Of a stretch of 64,000 bases of DNA, positions 47,163 to 57,036 are shown one piece after another. The notes beneath the pieces were generated by a model. The model was given only the letters and a program-made list of their open reading frames with translations. It did no database searches and was not told the DNA's origin. Where the stretch lies: the NCBI RefSeq assembly GCF_003173035.1, contig NZ_QGLE01000001.1:372001-436000 (forward strand), written 5' to 3'. This stretch comes from Zavarzinia aquatilis (GTDB taxonomy: Bacteria; Pseudomonadota; Alphaproteobacteria; Zavarziniales; Zavarziniaceae). The translations under genes were made by a program, and so were the position numbers. Each line of letters begins with the position of its first letter. Positions within the stretch are counted from its first letter, which is position 1.

Positions 47163-48572
47163 TCAACGGCGGTCGCGCCAAAGGCGCAGGGAGAGGTCGC
47201 GGATATCGGCGGCGCGCAGGGCGCCCGGCGATCCCGGCGGCAGGTCGGCTTCGGCGCGCTGGGCCTGCTGATAGGCATCCTCCAGCTTGCCGATGAGAAG
47301 GAAGCGTTCGGCCGAGGCGAGGGCGGCGAGACCGATCTTGTCCTGCCGCCCATAGGCGATGGCGAGTTGATACCAGGCCATGGAATTGTCCGGGTCGGCC
47401 CGCGTCGCGATTTCGAGATCGCGCACGGCATCCGCCGTCTGCTTCGCATCTTCCGTCGCGATCATGGCGCTGGCGAGGCCGACACGGATCAGTGGCTCGT
47501 CCGGCGCATATTTCACGGCGAGGCGGTACGGCTCGATGGAGGCCTGGATTTGTCCATTCTCCAGCAGCGCCTGACCCTTCAGCTCAAGCAGATAGGGATC
47601 GTTGGGATAGGAGCGCAGCAGGGCGTCGATCTCGGTCAGGAAGGTCGGCATGTCCGGCTTGCGATAGAGCGCGACCACGCGGGCGTAACGGTCGGCGATG
47701 CCCGTCGCCGAGGAGGGGATGCGGCGGATGGTGGAATCCGGATTGTCGATGAAGCCGCGCAGCTTGCCCTGCATCCGCGCCAGCATCTCGACATAGACCG
47801 GCGATGCCGCGGAATCGACGTAAGGCGACTGGTTCACCCGCGTCTCCAGCGCCGCCATGCGCTCGGGGGTCAGCGGGTGGGTATAGACGTAAGGGTTCTG
47901 GTCCGAGCGGATGCGCAACTGGTCGCGGTCGATGATGCTCAGGAATTCGCCCAGCCCGCGCGACGTGACGTGCAGCTTGTCCAGAAAGGTGATGGCGGCC
48001 TGATCGGCGGCGGATTCCTGGGTGCGTGAATATTGCAGGAAACTGCGCGTGGCGATCTGGCTGCCGCCCATCATGACGGCCGCGCCCGCCTCACCGCCAC
48101 CGCCGATGATGGCGATGGCGCCGAGCACGGTCGCGATGATCTGCTGGATCGAGGCATTGCGCAGGGCCTCGGTGCTGCGCACCAGATGGCCGCCCGCCAT
48201 ATGGCCGGTTTCATGGGCGATGACGCCCATCAGCTGCTCCGGTGTCGTCACGGCGATCAGGGTGCCCGTGTTCAGGAACAGGTTCTGGCCACCGGCGACG
48301 AAGGCGTTCAGCGTCGAATCCTGGATCAGGATGACCCGCACGGCCGCGTCGTCGAGCCCGGCGGCGCGGAAGATCGGCACGGCCATGGCGCGGATGTCGT
48401 GTTCGATCTCGGCGTCGCGGATCAGGTTCAGCGACCGCTGGGCCTGCTGGGCCGAAGCCAGTGGCGCGAGGGCGGAGATCCCGAAGAGGAGGGCGGTGGT
48501 CAGACCGGCGATCCGCCTCGCGAGGGAGGCCGGGGCCGCGAAGTGCCGAAGGCGGGCAGGCGACGACAGCAA
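47163..48572 (-). CDS. BepA-like M48 metalloprotease with TPR repeats
   Basis: A 469-residue periplasmic protease with a signal peptide (to about residue 41). The zinc site is His120-Glu121-Thr-Gly-His124, with a third ligand in SRTQESAADQ, followed by a C-terminal tetratricopeptide region (LELKGQALLENGQIQASIEPYRLAVKYAPDEPL). BepA degrades stalled LptD/BamA substrates; the domain layout matches. The TTG at 48572 has GGAG 8 bases upstream; no ATG fits. A DsbA-family protein follows, and both may serve envelope protein quality control. Confidence 0.92.
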   Translation of the reverse strand: MLSSPARLRHFAAPASLARRIAGLTTALLFGISALAPLASAQQAQRSLNLIRDAEIEHDIRAMAVPIFRAAGLDDAAVRVILIQDSTLNAFVAGGQNLFLNTGTLIAVTTPEQLMGVIAHETGHMAGGHLVRSTEALRNASIQQIIATVLGAIAIIGGGGEAGAAVMMGGSQIATRSFLQYSRTQESAADQAAITFLDKLHVTSRGLGEFLSIIDRDQLRIRSDQNPYVYTHPLTPERMAALETRVNQSPYVDSAASPVYVEMLARMQGKLRGFIDNPDSTIRRIPSSATGIADRYARVVALYRKPDMPTFLTEIDALLRSYPNDPYLLELKGQALLENGQIQASIEPYRLAVKYAPDEPLIRVGLASAMIATEDAKQTADAVRDLEIATRADPDNSMAWYQLAIAYGRQDKIGLAALASAERFLLIGKLEDAYQQAQRAEADLPPGSPGALRAADIRDLSLRLWRDRR

Positions 48573-48623
48573 GTGAGATTCTCCGTTCAGCCCCCAAGCC
48601 CGGACTGAACCCTAGCACAATTG

Positions 48624-48660
48624 AAAAAGGGGCGGCAGGCCTGGTTCGGTCCGCCGCCCC
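48624..48660 (-). terminator. Terminator-like hairpin between rne and the M48 gene
   Basis: Leftward, GGGGCGGC (from 48660) pairs with GCCGCCCC, followed by TTTTTC; the stem is 8 bases with a 16-base loop. It is about 47 bases after the rne stop. Confidence 0.75.
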
Positions 48661-48706
48661 CTCTTTCGTTTGGCGCCCGTTCGTTTCGCGCCCGGCGTCT
48701 CCGCCG

Positions 48707-51700
48707 TCAGCCGTTGAAGCGGCGCTGCCACCAGCCGCGGCGCGGCGGCTGCGGGGGCGTTTCCGGATCGGGCTGCTGGCCGGAAACGATGGTCTCGACC
48801 GGCTTGTTCACCGGAGCCGGGGGCTCGGCCGTGCCGACGGACTGGGCTTCCGCCGAAACTTCGACCTCGGTGCCTTCCGGCTCGGGGCTATGCGCCGCCG
48901 GGAACACTTCCGCCACCGTTTCGGGCGCCACCGTTTCGGGCGCCACCGTTTCGGGCAGCGGCGCGGACTCGGGGGCCGGAGCCGCCGTTTCGGCCGTTTC
49001 CACGGCCGGAGCAGGCGCTTCCTGGATTTCGATCTCGATGCGGGTCACCTCGGCGGGAGCCGCTTCGGCGATCGCTTCGGGGGCCGACTCGGGAGCCGGC
49101 TCCGGGGCCACAGCGGCATCGTCCGCCACGGCTTCCGCCGGTTCCGCGCTCTCGCCCTCGGCGCTTTCGCTCTCGCCTTCGGCGGCGTCGCTGCGCCGGC
49201 GGCGGCCGCCACGGCGGCCACGACGGCGGCGACGGCGCGAACCATCCCCGTCACCCTCGGCGTCGGTTTCGCCCTCGGCGCCCTCGCTCGCGTCATCGCC
49301 CTCGGCGGCTTCGGCTTCCGGGGCATCGGCGGCCGGCGCGGCTTCACCCTCGGCGCCGACTTCAGACGCGGCCTCGGCGTCGTCGGCCGAATCCTCGGCG
49401 TCGTCACCCTCGCGCGCGCCCTCGGAGGTCTCGCGCTCCTTGCCGTCCTTGCCACGACGGCGACGACGACGGCGACGCGGCTTCTTGCCATCGCCTTCGG
49501 CGCTTTCGGCCGGGGTTTCGGCTTCGCTCTCGGGGTTTTCGGCCTCGGCCTCGACCTCGGTCTCTTCCTCGACTTCGGCGCTGTCCTCTTCCTCGAGGTC
49601 AGGCATCGGGAAGGTGCCGGAGCGGATCGCCAGCACGGCCTCGGGCACCGGGGTGCTGCGGTTGGCCAGGCGCTCGATCCGGTAGTCGGGGGCGATCAAC
49701 TCGGGGTCGATCTCGACATAGATCTTGAAGTCGTAACGCTCTTCGAGCGAGCGCAGGGCGTCACGCTTGTGATTGAAGATATAGAGGGCGATGGCCTCGG
49801 GGATCTTCACGGCGATCTTCGAGGCGCGCTCGCGCATCCCTTCGTCCTCGATCCCGCGCAGAACGTGCAGCGCGGTCGATTCGGTCGAGCGCATCAGGCC
49901 GACGCCGCGGCAATGCGGGCAAACGACGGTGGAGGCTTCGAGCAGCGAGGGGCGCAGGCGCTGGCGCGACATCTCGAGAAGGCCGAAGGGCGAGATGCGG
50001 CCGATCTGGATACGGGCGCGGTCGGTCTTCAGGCAATCCTTCATCTTGCGTTCGACCGCGCGGGCATTGCGCTGGTCTTCCATGTCGATGAAGTCGATGA
50101 CGATCAGGCCGGCGAGATCGCGCAGGCGCAGCTGGCGGGCGATTTCCTCGGCCGCCTCGAGATTGGTCTTGGTCGCCGTTTCCTCGATATTGTGCTCGCG
50201 CGTGGCGCGGCCCGAGTTCACGTCGATCGAGACCAGGGCTTCCGTCGGGTTGATGACGATATAGCCGCCCGAGCGCAGATGAACCGTCGGGTTGAACATC
50301 TGGTCGAGCTGATTCTCGATCTGGGCGCGGTGGAACAGCGGCACCCGGTCGCGGTAGAGCTGGACATTCTTCGCGTGGCTGGGGATCAGCATCCGCATGA
50401 AGTCCTTGGCCTGGCGATAGCCTTCCTCGCCGTCGACCTGGATTTCCTCGATGTCCTTGGAATAGAGATCGCGGATCGCGCGCTTGATCAGATTGCCTTC
50501 CTCGTAGACGAGGGCAGGGGCCGAGGACTTCAGTGTGAGTTCACGCACCGAATCCCACATGCGCATCAGATATTCGTAGTCGCGCTTGATCTCGGGCTTG
50601 GTCCGGTTGAGGCCGGCCGTGCGCACGATGACGCTCATGCCCTTGGGCAGCTCGAGTTCCGAGGTGATCGACTTCAGGCGCTTGCGGTCGGCCGGGTTCT
50701 GGATCTTGCGCGAAATGCCGCCGCCGCGCGGGGAATTCGGCATCAGCACGCAGTAGCGGCCGGCGAGCGACAGATAGGTGGTGAGGGCGGCGCCCTTGTT
50801 GCCGCGCTCTTCCTTGACGACCTGCACCAGCATGATCTGCCGGCGCTTGATCACTTCCTGAATCTTGTAGGAGCGGCGGGGCCGGAAGCGCGGCCGCTGC
50901 TGGTATTCGCTCTCGGCCGCCGGGGCGGCGTCGGACACGGGGGCCGGCGCCACGAAGGCGGGGATCTCGACAGCGGGGATTTCGGCGACGGTCTCGGCGG
51001 TCTCCTCCGGTGCGGCCGGTACGTCGGCCGGCGCCTCGGCGACCACCTCGGTCTCCGCGACCAGGGTGCCCGGCGCTTCCTCGGCGATCACGGCGGCTTC
51101 GGCCGGCTCGGGGGATTCCTCGACGATGGCCGTGGCGGCTGCAACGACCGGGGCGGTTTCCTCGGCCGGCGCCGCTTCGGCGACGACGGGGGCCGGCTCC
51201 TCGGTGAGAGAAGGCTCCTCGATGGGGGCGGGGGCCTCGATGGGGGCCGGGACTTCTTCAGGGGCGGCAACGGCTTCGGGCGCGGGCGCGTCCTCGGCCG
51301 GGGCCTCGGGTTCGACCACCTTCAGCGTCTCGGGATCGCCTTCGAGCACCGGGTCTTCGAATTCGGAGTCGGCGCCGAGGGACGAACCGTCGCCGTCCTC
51401 GTCGTCGCCACTGCCGGCGCCGACGACCTCGGTCGCGGTATCGACTTCGACGACCTCGATCAGGCCGCCGTCGTCGTCCGCGTCGGCCGAGGCTTCCTCG
51501 CCGTTCTCGTCGACGTCGCCGATATCGTCATCGTCGTCGTCATCATCGGCGTGGGCCGCCGCCTCCTCGTCGAGCAGGGCCTGACGGTCCGCGACGGGGA
51601 TCTGGTAATAGTCCGGGTGGATTTCACTGAAGGCGAGGAAGCCGTGGCGATTGCCGCCATATTCCACGAAGGCCGCCTGGAGCGAGGGCTCCACGCGGGT

Positions 51701-51841
51701 GACCTTGGCGAGATAGATATTGCCCTTGAGCTGCTTCTTGTTCGCGGATTCGAAATCGAATTCTTCAAGACGATTGCCGCGCACCACGACAACCCGGGTT
51801 TCCTCCGGGTGCGTGGCGTCGATGAGCATACGGGTTGCCAT
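48707..51841 (-). CDS. rne: Ribonuclease E
   Basis: Endoribonuclease and degradosome scaffold, 1044 residues. The S1 RNA-binding domain (from about 35) is interrupted by an acidic Ala/Glu/Pro-rich insertion (about 95-345). The catalytic domain has DVNSGRATREHNIEETA (metal-binding Asp) and VIDFIDMED, with the Zn-link CPHCRGVGLMRS. The C-terminal third is disordered, with arginine runs (RRRRRRRRG; SRRRRRRGRRGGRRRR) for RNA or membrane contact. The ATG at 51841 is set by MATRMLIDATHPEETRV. Acidic S1 insertions are typical of alphaproteobacterial RNase E; this one is long. Confidence 0.95.
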   Translation of the reverse strand: MATRMLIDATHPEETRVVVVRGNRLEEFDFESANKKQLKGNIYLAKVTRVEPSLQAAFVEYGGNRHGFLAFSEIHPDYYQIPVADRQALLDEEAAAHADDDDDDDDIGDVDENGEEASADADDDGGLIEVVEVDTATEVVGAGSGDDEDGDGSSLGADSEFEDPVLEGDPETLKVVEPEAPAEDAPAPEAVAAPEEVPAPIEAPAPIEEPSLTEEPAPVVAEAAPAEETAPVVAAATAIVEESPEPAEAAVIAEEAPGTLVAETEVVAEAPADVPAAPEETAETVAEIPAVEIPAFVAPAPVSDAAPAAESEYQQRPRFRPRRSYKIQEVIKRRQIMLVQVVKEERGNKGAALTTYLSLAGRYCVLMPNSPRGGGISRKIQNPADRKRLKSITSELELPKGMSVIVRTAGLNRTKPEIKRDYEYLMRMWDSVRELTLKSSAPALVYEEGNLIKRAIRDLYSKDIEEIQVDGEEGYRQAKDFMRMLIPSHAKNVQLYRDRVPLFHRAQIENQLDQMFNPTVHLRSGGYIVINPTEALVSIDVNSGRATREHNIEETATKTNLEAAEEIARQLRLRDLAGLIVIDFIDMEDQRNARAVERKMKDCLKTDRARIQIGRISPFGLLEMSRQRLRPSLLEASTVVCPHCRGVGLMRSTESTALHVLRGIEDEGMRERASKIAVKIPEAIALYIFNHKRDALRSLEERYDFKIYVEIDPELIAPDYRIERLANRSTPVPEAVLAIRSGTFPMPDLEEEDSAEVEEETEVEAEAENPESEAETPAESAEGDGKKPRRRRRRRRGKDGKERETSEGAREGDDAEDSADDAEAASEVGAEGEAAPAADAPEAEAAEGDDASEGAEGETDAEGDGDGSRRRRRRGRRGGRRRRSDAAEGESESAEGESAEPAEAVADDAAVAPEPAPESAPEAIAEAAPAEVTRIEIEIQEAPAPAVETAETAAPAPESAPLPETVAPETVAPETVAEVFPAAHSPEPEGTEVEVSAEAQSVGTAEPPAPVNKPVETIVSGQQPDPETPPQPPRRGWWQRRFNG

Positions 51842-52437
51842 TAGGAAGCTCTCCTCGATCCCGGGCGAGGGGCCGCGAACGGGCCGCCGGATGCCTGGGG
51901 ATCGGCTGGTTGGCACAGGTCAAGGCGCCCGGAATGCCTCCGGACCGCGGGCCGCGAGGCGCAGGGTCGAGACTTGGGCGCAAGAGACGGCCGTCGCCCG
52001 GAACCGGGCGGTGGCCATGCGCGATGCGCCGAGCGCAGGGGCCGCCGACAGCGCGCCGGCCGGCGTAAACGCCGGGGCGATGTGCTTCGGAGGGGGCCAG
52101 TTTGCGCTCTGACGACACGGGCGGAACTTGTCTCTGTGCAGGGTGAATGATTGGGTTTGAATGAGCATTGCCGGAAAGGCGCCGCGTTGCTGACGTCGCA
52201 TGTCCGTCCGTCGGCTGATGAGCCCCACGGCCGACTCGACAGGTCGGAGAGCAACTGGCCCGAACTCGCACACCGATCGCGGTTGTCGTCCCGGAAGTCG
52301 GGGCAATCCTGACCGAAAGGTGGCGCTGGACCGGCACCTTTTTTCGCGTGACTAACATATGACCCCCCGACTGTCGCGGCAATGCCTATCTGCCGAGAAA
52401 AATGGCACTGTCGCCTTCGGCTTACCGTTTCCCGAGG
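51842..52437. promoter_or_regulatory. 596-base gap: rne leader and DUF486 promoter region
   Basis: No convincing gene. RNase E mRNAs in other bacteria have long structured leaders used for autoregulation, so most of this probably is the rne 5' leader, read leftward. A GC hairpin (CCGGCG-TTTA-CGCCGG, about 52059-52075) lies within it. Near the right end AAAGGTG...CACCTTTTTT (about 52316-52344) could be a small terminator read rightward or part of a promoter region. Confidence 0.45.
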
Positions 52438-52770
52438 ATGACCGTGCCGACCATCGCGCTGCTGATTGCTTCCAACGTCTTCATGACCTTCGCCTGGTAT
52501 GGCCACCTGAAGTTCACGAGCCAGCCGCTGTGGAAGGTGGTGCTGATCAGCTGGGGCATTGCCTTCTTCGAATATTGCCTGATGGTGCCGGCCAACCGGA
52601 TGGGCTTCGGCGAGTTCACGGCGGGTCAGTTGAAGACCATTCAGGAGGTCGTCACCCTGCTCGTCTTCGCCGCCTTCTCGGTGCTGTATCTGGGCGAGGC
52701 GCTGCGCTGGAACCATCTTGGCGCCTTCTGCTGCCTCGTCGGCGCGGTGTGGTTCATGTTCCGGGGGTGA
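52438..52770 (+). CDS. DUF486 (DMT-like) membrane protein
   Basis: A 110-residue protein with four predicted membrane helices. It has TIALLIASNVFMTFAWYGHLKF, WKVVLISWGIAFFEYCLMVPANRMGF, LKTIQEVVTLLVFAAFSVLYLGE and LGAFCCLVGAVWFMFRG, typical of DUF486, related to small multidrug transporters. Substrate unknown. An in-frame ATG at 52402 would add 12 residues; the later ATG matches family length. Confidence 0.9.
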   Translation: MTVPTIALLIASNVFMTFAWYGHLKFTSQPLWKVVLISWGIAFFEYCLMVPANRMGFGEFTAGQLKTIQEVVTLLVFAAFSVLYLGEALRWNHLGAFCCLVGAVWFMFRG

Positions 52771-52856
52771 TGCAGTGATGCCACAGCCGTGCCATATTCA
52801 CGGAACAAGGTCCCCGCCAGCTCTCGATCGGATATAAGGACGGCGCTGGCGGACCC

Positions 52857-55373
52857 ATGCAACGGCGGTACATGCGCTTCCTCGGATTCATCTTCGGTGC
52901 CTTCGCGATCCTCGCCGTGGTCGGCTTGCTGGCCGGGCTGTGGGTCGTGCACCACTATTCGCAGGACCTGCCGGACTACCGGCAGCTGGCGGTCTATGAG
53001 CCGCCGGTGACGACGCGCCTTCATGCCGGCGACGGCTCGCTGCTGGCGGAATATGCCCGCGAGCGCCGGCTGTTCGTGCCGATCACGCAGATCCCGCCCC
53101 GGGTCATCGGCGCCTTCCTCTCGGCCGAGGACAAGAATTTCTACGAACACGGCGGCATCGACTTCTCGGGCGTGATGCGCGCGGTCTTCACCAACCTGCG
53201 CCACATGGGCAGCGACCGCCGGCCGGTCGGCGCCTCGACCATCACCCAGCAGGTGGCGAAGAACTTCCTGCTCGGCAACGAGGTTTCCTACGGCCGCAAG
53301 ATCAGGGAGGCGATCCTCACCTTCAGGATCGAGCGGACCTTCTCCAAGGACCGCATCCTCGAGCTTTATCTGAACGAGATCTATCTCGGCATGGGCTCCT
53401 ACGGCGTCGCCGCCGCCGCGCTCAACTATTTCGACAAGCCGCTCGACCAGCTGAGCGTCGCCGAGATGGCCTATCTCGCCGCCCTGCCCAAGGCGCCGTC
53501 CAACTACCATCCGGTACGCCAGCACGATGCGGCGGTGAAGCGCCGCAACTGGGTGCTCGACCGCATGTATGAGGACGGCCGCATCACCCGCGAGCAATGG
53601 GACGAGGCCAAGGCGAGCCCGCTCGCCGTGCGCGACCCCGGCCAGTCCTCGACCACCTCCGCCGATTATTTCGCCGAGGAAGTCCGGCGCGAAATCGCCT
53701 CGCTCTATGGCGAGCAGTCGCTCTACGAGGGCGGGCTCAGCGTCCGCACCTCGATCGACCCCACCATGCAGGCCATCGCCGACAAGGTGCTGCGCCGGGG
53801 CATGATCGACTACGACCGCCGCCACGGCTGGCGCGGCCCGATCACCCGCGTCAATATCGCCGCCGGCGACTGGCTCGACGTGCTGCGGGCGACGCCGGTG
53901 CCGCCCGGTCTCTCCGTGCCCGGGATCGAGGGCTGGCGTCTCGCCGTCGTCACCGCCATCAATGCCAAGGCGGCCGAGATCGGCCTTGCCGACGGCAGCC
54001 GCGGCGTCATTGCCATGAGCGAGCTGACCTGGGCCCGGCCGACCACGGCGGGGCAGGGCGCTGGCGCCGCGCCGCGCAATCCCGGCGACGTTCTGTCGGT
54101 CGGCGATATCGTCGCGGTCGAGGCGCTGCAGGCGCAAGGCAGCTTCGCCCTGCGCCAGATTCCCAATGTCGGCGCGGCCTTTGTCGCCCTTGACCCGCAC
54201 ACGGGCCGCGTGCTCGCCATGGTCGGCGGCTGGTCCTATAACGAAAGCCAGTTCAACCGCGCGACCCAGGCCCTGCGCCAGCCCGGTTCGACCTTCAAGC
54301 CCTTCGTTTATGCGACCGCGCTGGAATCGGGCCTCACGCCCTCGACCCTGGTCGAGGACGGTCCCTTCACCGCCGATCAGGGGCCGGGCCTGCCGCCCTG
54401 GCGGCCGGCGAACTACGGTCACGATTTCCTGGGGCCGATCACGCTCCGCGTCGCGCTCGAGAAATCGCGTAACCTCGTCACCGCGCGTCTTGCCTATTAC
54501 ATCGGCATGGACAAGGTGAAGGCCCTGGCCGAGCGGTTCGGCGTCGTCACCGACCTGCCGCCCTATCTCGCCATGTCGCTCGGCGCGGGCGAGACCACGC
54601 TGCTGCGCATGACCGCGGCCTATGGCCAGTTCGTCAATGGCGGCAAGAAGATCACGCCCAGCCTGATCGACCGCATCCAGGACCGGCGCGGCCGCACCGT
54701 GTTCAAGCACGACATGCGGACCTGCGAAGGCTGCGGCCCGACCAGCTACAACGGCCAGCCGCCGCCCGTGGTGCCGGACAACCGGCCCGAGGTGATCGAC
54801 GCCGGCACCGCCTATCAGATGGTCTCGCTGCTGCAGGGCGTCGTCGAGCGCGGCACGGGCGGCAAGGTCCGCGCCGTCGGCAAGCCGCTGGCCGGCAAGA
54901 CCGGCACGTCGAACGATTCCAAGGACGTCTGGTTCATCGGCTTCTCGCCCGATCTCGTCGCCGGTGTCTTCTTCGGTTTCGACCAGCCGCGCACCCTCGG
55001 CGGCAAGGAAACCGGCGGCTCGGTCGCGGCGCCAGTGTTCCGCGATTTCATGGCCGCCGCCCTGCGCGACAAGCCGGGCATTCCGTTCCGCATTCCGCCG
55101 GGCCTGCGCCTCGTCCGCGTGAACCCGTCGACCGGCGCGCCAGCCGCCCCGGGCGAGCGGGCGATCTTCGAGGCGTTCAAGCCGGGGACCGAACCTTTCG
55201 GCCCGCGTCCCGTGCTCGACGGCTCGACCGACGCCGCCTTCACGGGCGGCGATGGCAGCTTCGGCAGCGATCCGGATTTCCTCGGCGCCATCGGGGCGCC
55301 GGTGCCGGCCGCCCCGGGTGCGCCGGCGGCACCGCCCGCGGCGGGGGATTCCGCGACCGGCGGCCTCTACTGA
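52857..55373 (+). CDS. mrcA: Penicillin-binding protein 1A
   Basis: Bifunctional peptidoglycan glycosyltransferase/transpeptidase, 838 residues, anchored by one N-terminal helix (about 8-32). The GT51 catalytic Glu91 is in SAEDKNFYEHGG, with GASTITQQVAKNF. An OB-like insert (about 320-435) follows. The transpeptidase has nucleophile Ser478 in GSTFK, the SxN-type EKSRN and Lys681-Thr-Gly. A Pro/Ala-rich tail ends the protein. The insert and tail are usual for alphaproteobacterial PBP1A. prfB follows in the same direction. Confidence 0.95.
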   Translation: MQRRYMRFLGFIFGAFAILAVVGLLAGLWVVHHYSQDLPDYRQLAVYEPPVTTRLHAGDGSLLAEYARERRLFVPITQIPPRVIGAFLSAEDKNFYEHGGIDFSGVMRAVFTNLRHMGSDRRPVGASTITQQVAKNFLLGNEVSYGRKIREAILTFRIERTFSKDRILELYLNEIYLGMGSYGVAAAALNYFDKPLDQLSVAEMAYLAALPKAPSNYHPVRQHDAAVKRRNWVLDRMYEDGRITREQWDEAKASPLAVRDPGQSSTTSADYFAEEVRREIASLYGEQSLYEGGLSVRTSIDPTMQAIADKVLRRGMIDYDRRHGWRGPITRVNIAAGDWLDVLRATPVPPGLSVPGIEGWRLAVVTAINAKAAEIGLADGSRGVIAMSELTWARPTTAGQGAGAAPRNPGDVLSVGDIVAVEALQAQGSFALRQIPNVGAAFVALDPHTGRVLAMVGGWSYNESQFNRATQALRQPGSTFKPFVYATALESGLTPSTLVEDGPFTADQGPGLPPWRPANYGHDFLGPITLRVALEKSRNLVTARLAYYIGMDKVKALAERFGVVTDLPPYLAMSLGAGETTLLRMTAAYGQFVNGGKKITPSLIDRIQDRRGRTVFKHDMRTCEGCGPTSYNGQPPPVVPDNRPEVIDAGTAYQMVSLLQGVVERGTGGKVRAVGKPLAGKTGTSNDSKDVWFIGFSPDLVAGVFFGFDQPRTLGGKETGGSVAAPVFRDFMAAALRDKPGIPFRIPPGLRLVRVNPSTGAPAAPGERAIFEAFKPGTEPFGPRPVLDGSTDAAFTGGDGSFGSDPDFLGAIGAPVPAAPGAPAAPPAAGDSATGGLY

Positions 55374-55452
55374 GCTTTCGCGCGGCCTCGCGGTTGTCGG
55401 CGGGGCCAATCCCCGCTATACCGTGCCCCTTCCTGAACGAAGGGCCGGAGAC

Positions 55453-56581
55453 ATGCGCGCCGACGTCGAATCCCTCAACGCCGAAATCAAGCAGTCGCTC
55501 GAACTGCTGAGGAGGCATCTTTGACTGGGACGTTGCCAACGTCCGACTCGAAGAACTGAACGCGCGGGTCGAAGACCCGTCCCTGTGGAACGATCCCGCC
55601 GAAGCGCAGAAGATCATGCGCGAGCGCACCCGCCTCGACGATGCGATCGGCGCCTACAAGCGGCTGGAAGCTGAACTCCGCGACATGCTCGAACTCGCCG
55701 AAATGGCCGAGGTCGAGGGTGACGAGAGCATGATCGACGATGCCGTCGCCAACCTGCGGCGCGTGCGCGACGAGGCAGGCGAGGCCGAAGTGAAGGCGCT
55801 GCTGTCGGGTGAAGCCGACGGCAATGACACTTATCTGGAAGTCAATGCCGGCGCCGGCGGCACCGAGGCCCAGGACTGGGCCGAGATGATGCTGCGCATG
55901 TATACCCGCTGGGCCGAGCGCAAGGGCTACAAGGTCGAGCTGATCGAAGACAGCCCGGGCGAACAGGCCGGCCTCAAGTCCGCGACCATCCTGGTCAAGG
56001 GCCTGAACGCCTATGGCTGGATGAAGACGGAATCGGGCGTGCACCGGCTCGTCCGCATCTCGCCCTTCGATTCCAACGCCAGGCGCCAGACCAGCTTCGC
56101 CTCGGTCTGGGTCTATCCGGTGGTCGACGATGCGATCGAGATCGAAATCCTCGACAAGGACCTGCGGGTCGATACCTACCGGGCCTCGGGCGCGGGCGGC
56201 CAGCACGTCAACAAGACGGACTCGGCGATCCGCATCACCCATATCCCGACCGGCATCGTCGTTGCCTGCCAGGCCGACCGCTCGCAGCACAAGAACCGCT
56301 CGCAGGCCATGTCCATGCTGAAAGCCCGGCTCTACGAGCGCGAGCTGCAGATCCGCGAGGAAGCGGCCAAGGCGACGGAAGAGACCAAGACGGCGATCGG
56401 CTGGGGCCACCAGATCCGGTCCTACGTCCTGCAGCCCTATCAGATGGTGAAAGACCTGCGCACCGGGGCCGAGACCTCGGATACCCAGGGCGTGCTGAAC
56501 GGCGACATCGACCGCTTCATGGCGGCGGCGCTGGCCGCCCGCGTGGAAGGCGGCGGGGCCGAGGTCAGCGACCTCGACTGA
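55453..56581 (+). CDS. prfB: Peptide chain release factor 2, programmed +1 frameshift
   Basis: Releases peptides at UGA and UAA. Codons 1-23 run from the ATG at 55453 to CTT (55519-55521). Frame 0 then reads TGA (55522-55524), and a +1 shift resumes at GAC (55523-55525) to the stop at 56581, giving 375 residues. The GGQ loop is [15 protein letters not shown], and the anticodon-like SPF motif of RF2 is in [24 protein letters not shown] is conserved. Autoregulation: low RF2 favours frameshifting. Confidence 0.96.
55510..55525 (+). promoter_or_regulatory. prfB frameshift signal
   Basis: AGGAGG (55510-55515), three bases, then CTT-TGA-C (55519-55525): an internal Shine-Dalgarno site at the spacing known for RF2, a slippery CUU codon and a UGA stop followed by C. 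All parts of the classic element are present. Confidence 0.95.
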
Positions 56582-56589
56582 TCGCGGCT

Positions 56590-57036
56590 TCAGGAATTGG
56601 TGACGACGAGGGCGGGTTTGCCGCCCTCGGCCGGCTTTTCCTCCGCCGCGGGCTTCGCCTTGTGGCGACGCTTCAGGTGGCCTTCGATGCTGGCGCCGGC
56701 TTCGACACCGACACTGTCGTGCAGGATGTCGCCGACAACGATGGCGCTGGCCGCCAGTTCGACCACCGCGGCGTCGATCCGGCCTTCGATCCGGCCGCGC
56801 ACGTGAATGGTCTCGGCGGCGATGGCGCCCTTGACCAGCCCGTCCTCGCCGAGGGTGAGGGTGCGGCAGGCGATATCGCCGACCACCGTGCCGTCGATCT
56901 GAAGATCGCCCGCGGTTTCGATATTGCCGGTGACGCTGAGCCCTTCGGCCAGGATCGAGGGGCGGGAGATGGCCTCGCCCCGGCGACCGCTAGTCTTCGG
57001 CTTCGTCTCGCGCGCGTTCTGTCTGTTGTTGAACAT
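56590..57036 (-). CDS. Bactofilin
   Basis: Polymer-forming cytoskeletal protein, 148 residues. The DUF583 beta-helix core (about 28-120) begins SILAEGLSVTGNIETAGDLQIDGTVVGDI and continues with GAIAAETIHVRGRIEGRIDAAVVELAASAIVVGDI. The basic/disordered C-terminus ends GGKPALVVTNS. It overlaps the end of the M23 peptidase gene by 47 bases in another frame; bactofilin/M23 pairs shape cells in other alphaproteobacteria. ATG at 57036. Confidence 0.93.
   Translation of the reverse strand: MFNNRQNARETKPKTSGRRGEAISRPSILAEGLSVTGNIETAGDLQIDGTVVGDIACRTLTLGEDGLVKGAIAAETIHVRGRIEGRIDAAVVELAASAIVVGDILHDSVGVEAGASIEGHLKRRHKAKPAAEEKPAEGGKPALVVTNS

Noticed and set aside
48461-51844. A plus-strand open frame of over 1100 codons opposite RNase E
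   Set aside because: It mirrors the repetitive Glu/Ala codons of rne. It has no domain or ribosome site, and rne is certain.
52316-52344. A small RNA gene ending at the AAAGGTG/CACCTTTTTT hairpin
   Set aside because: The stem is only 7 bases with a 12-base or longer loop, and no promoter is convincing on the plus strand.
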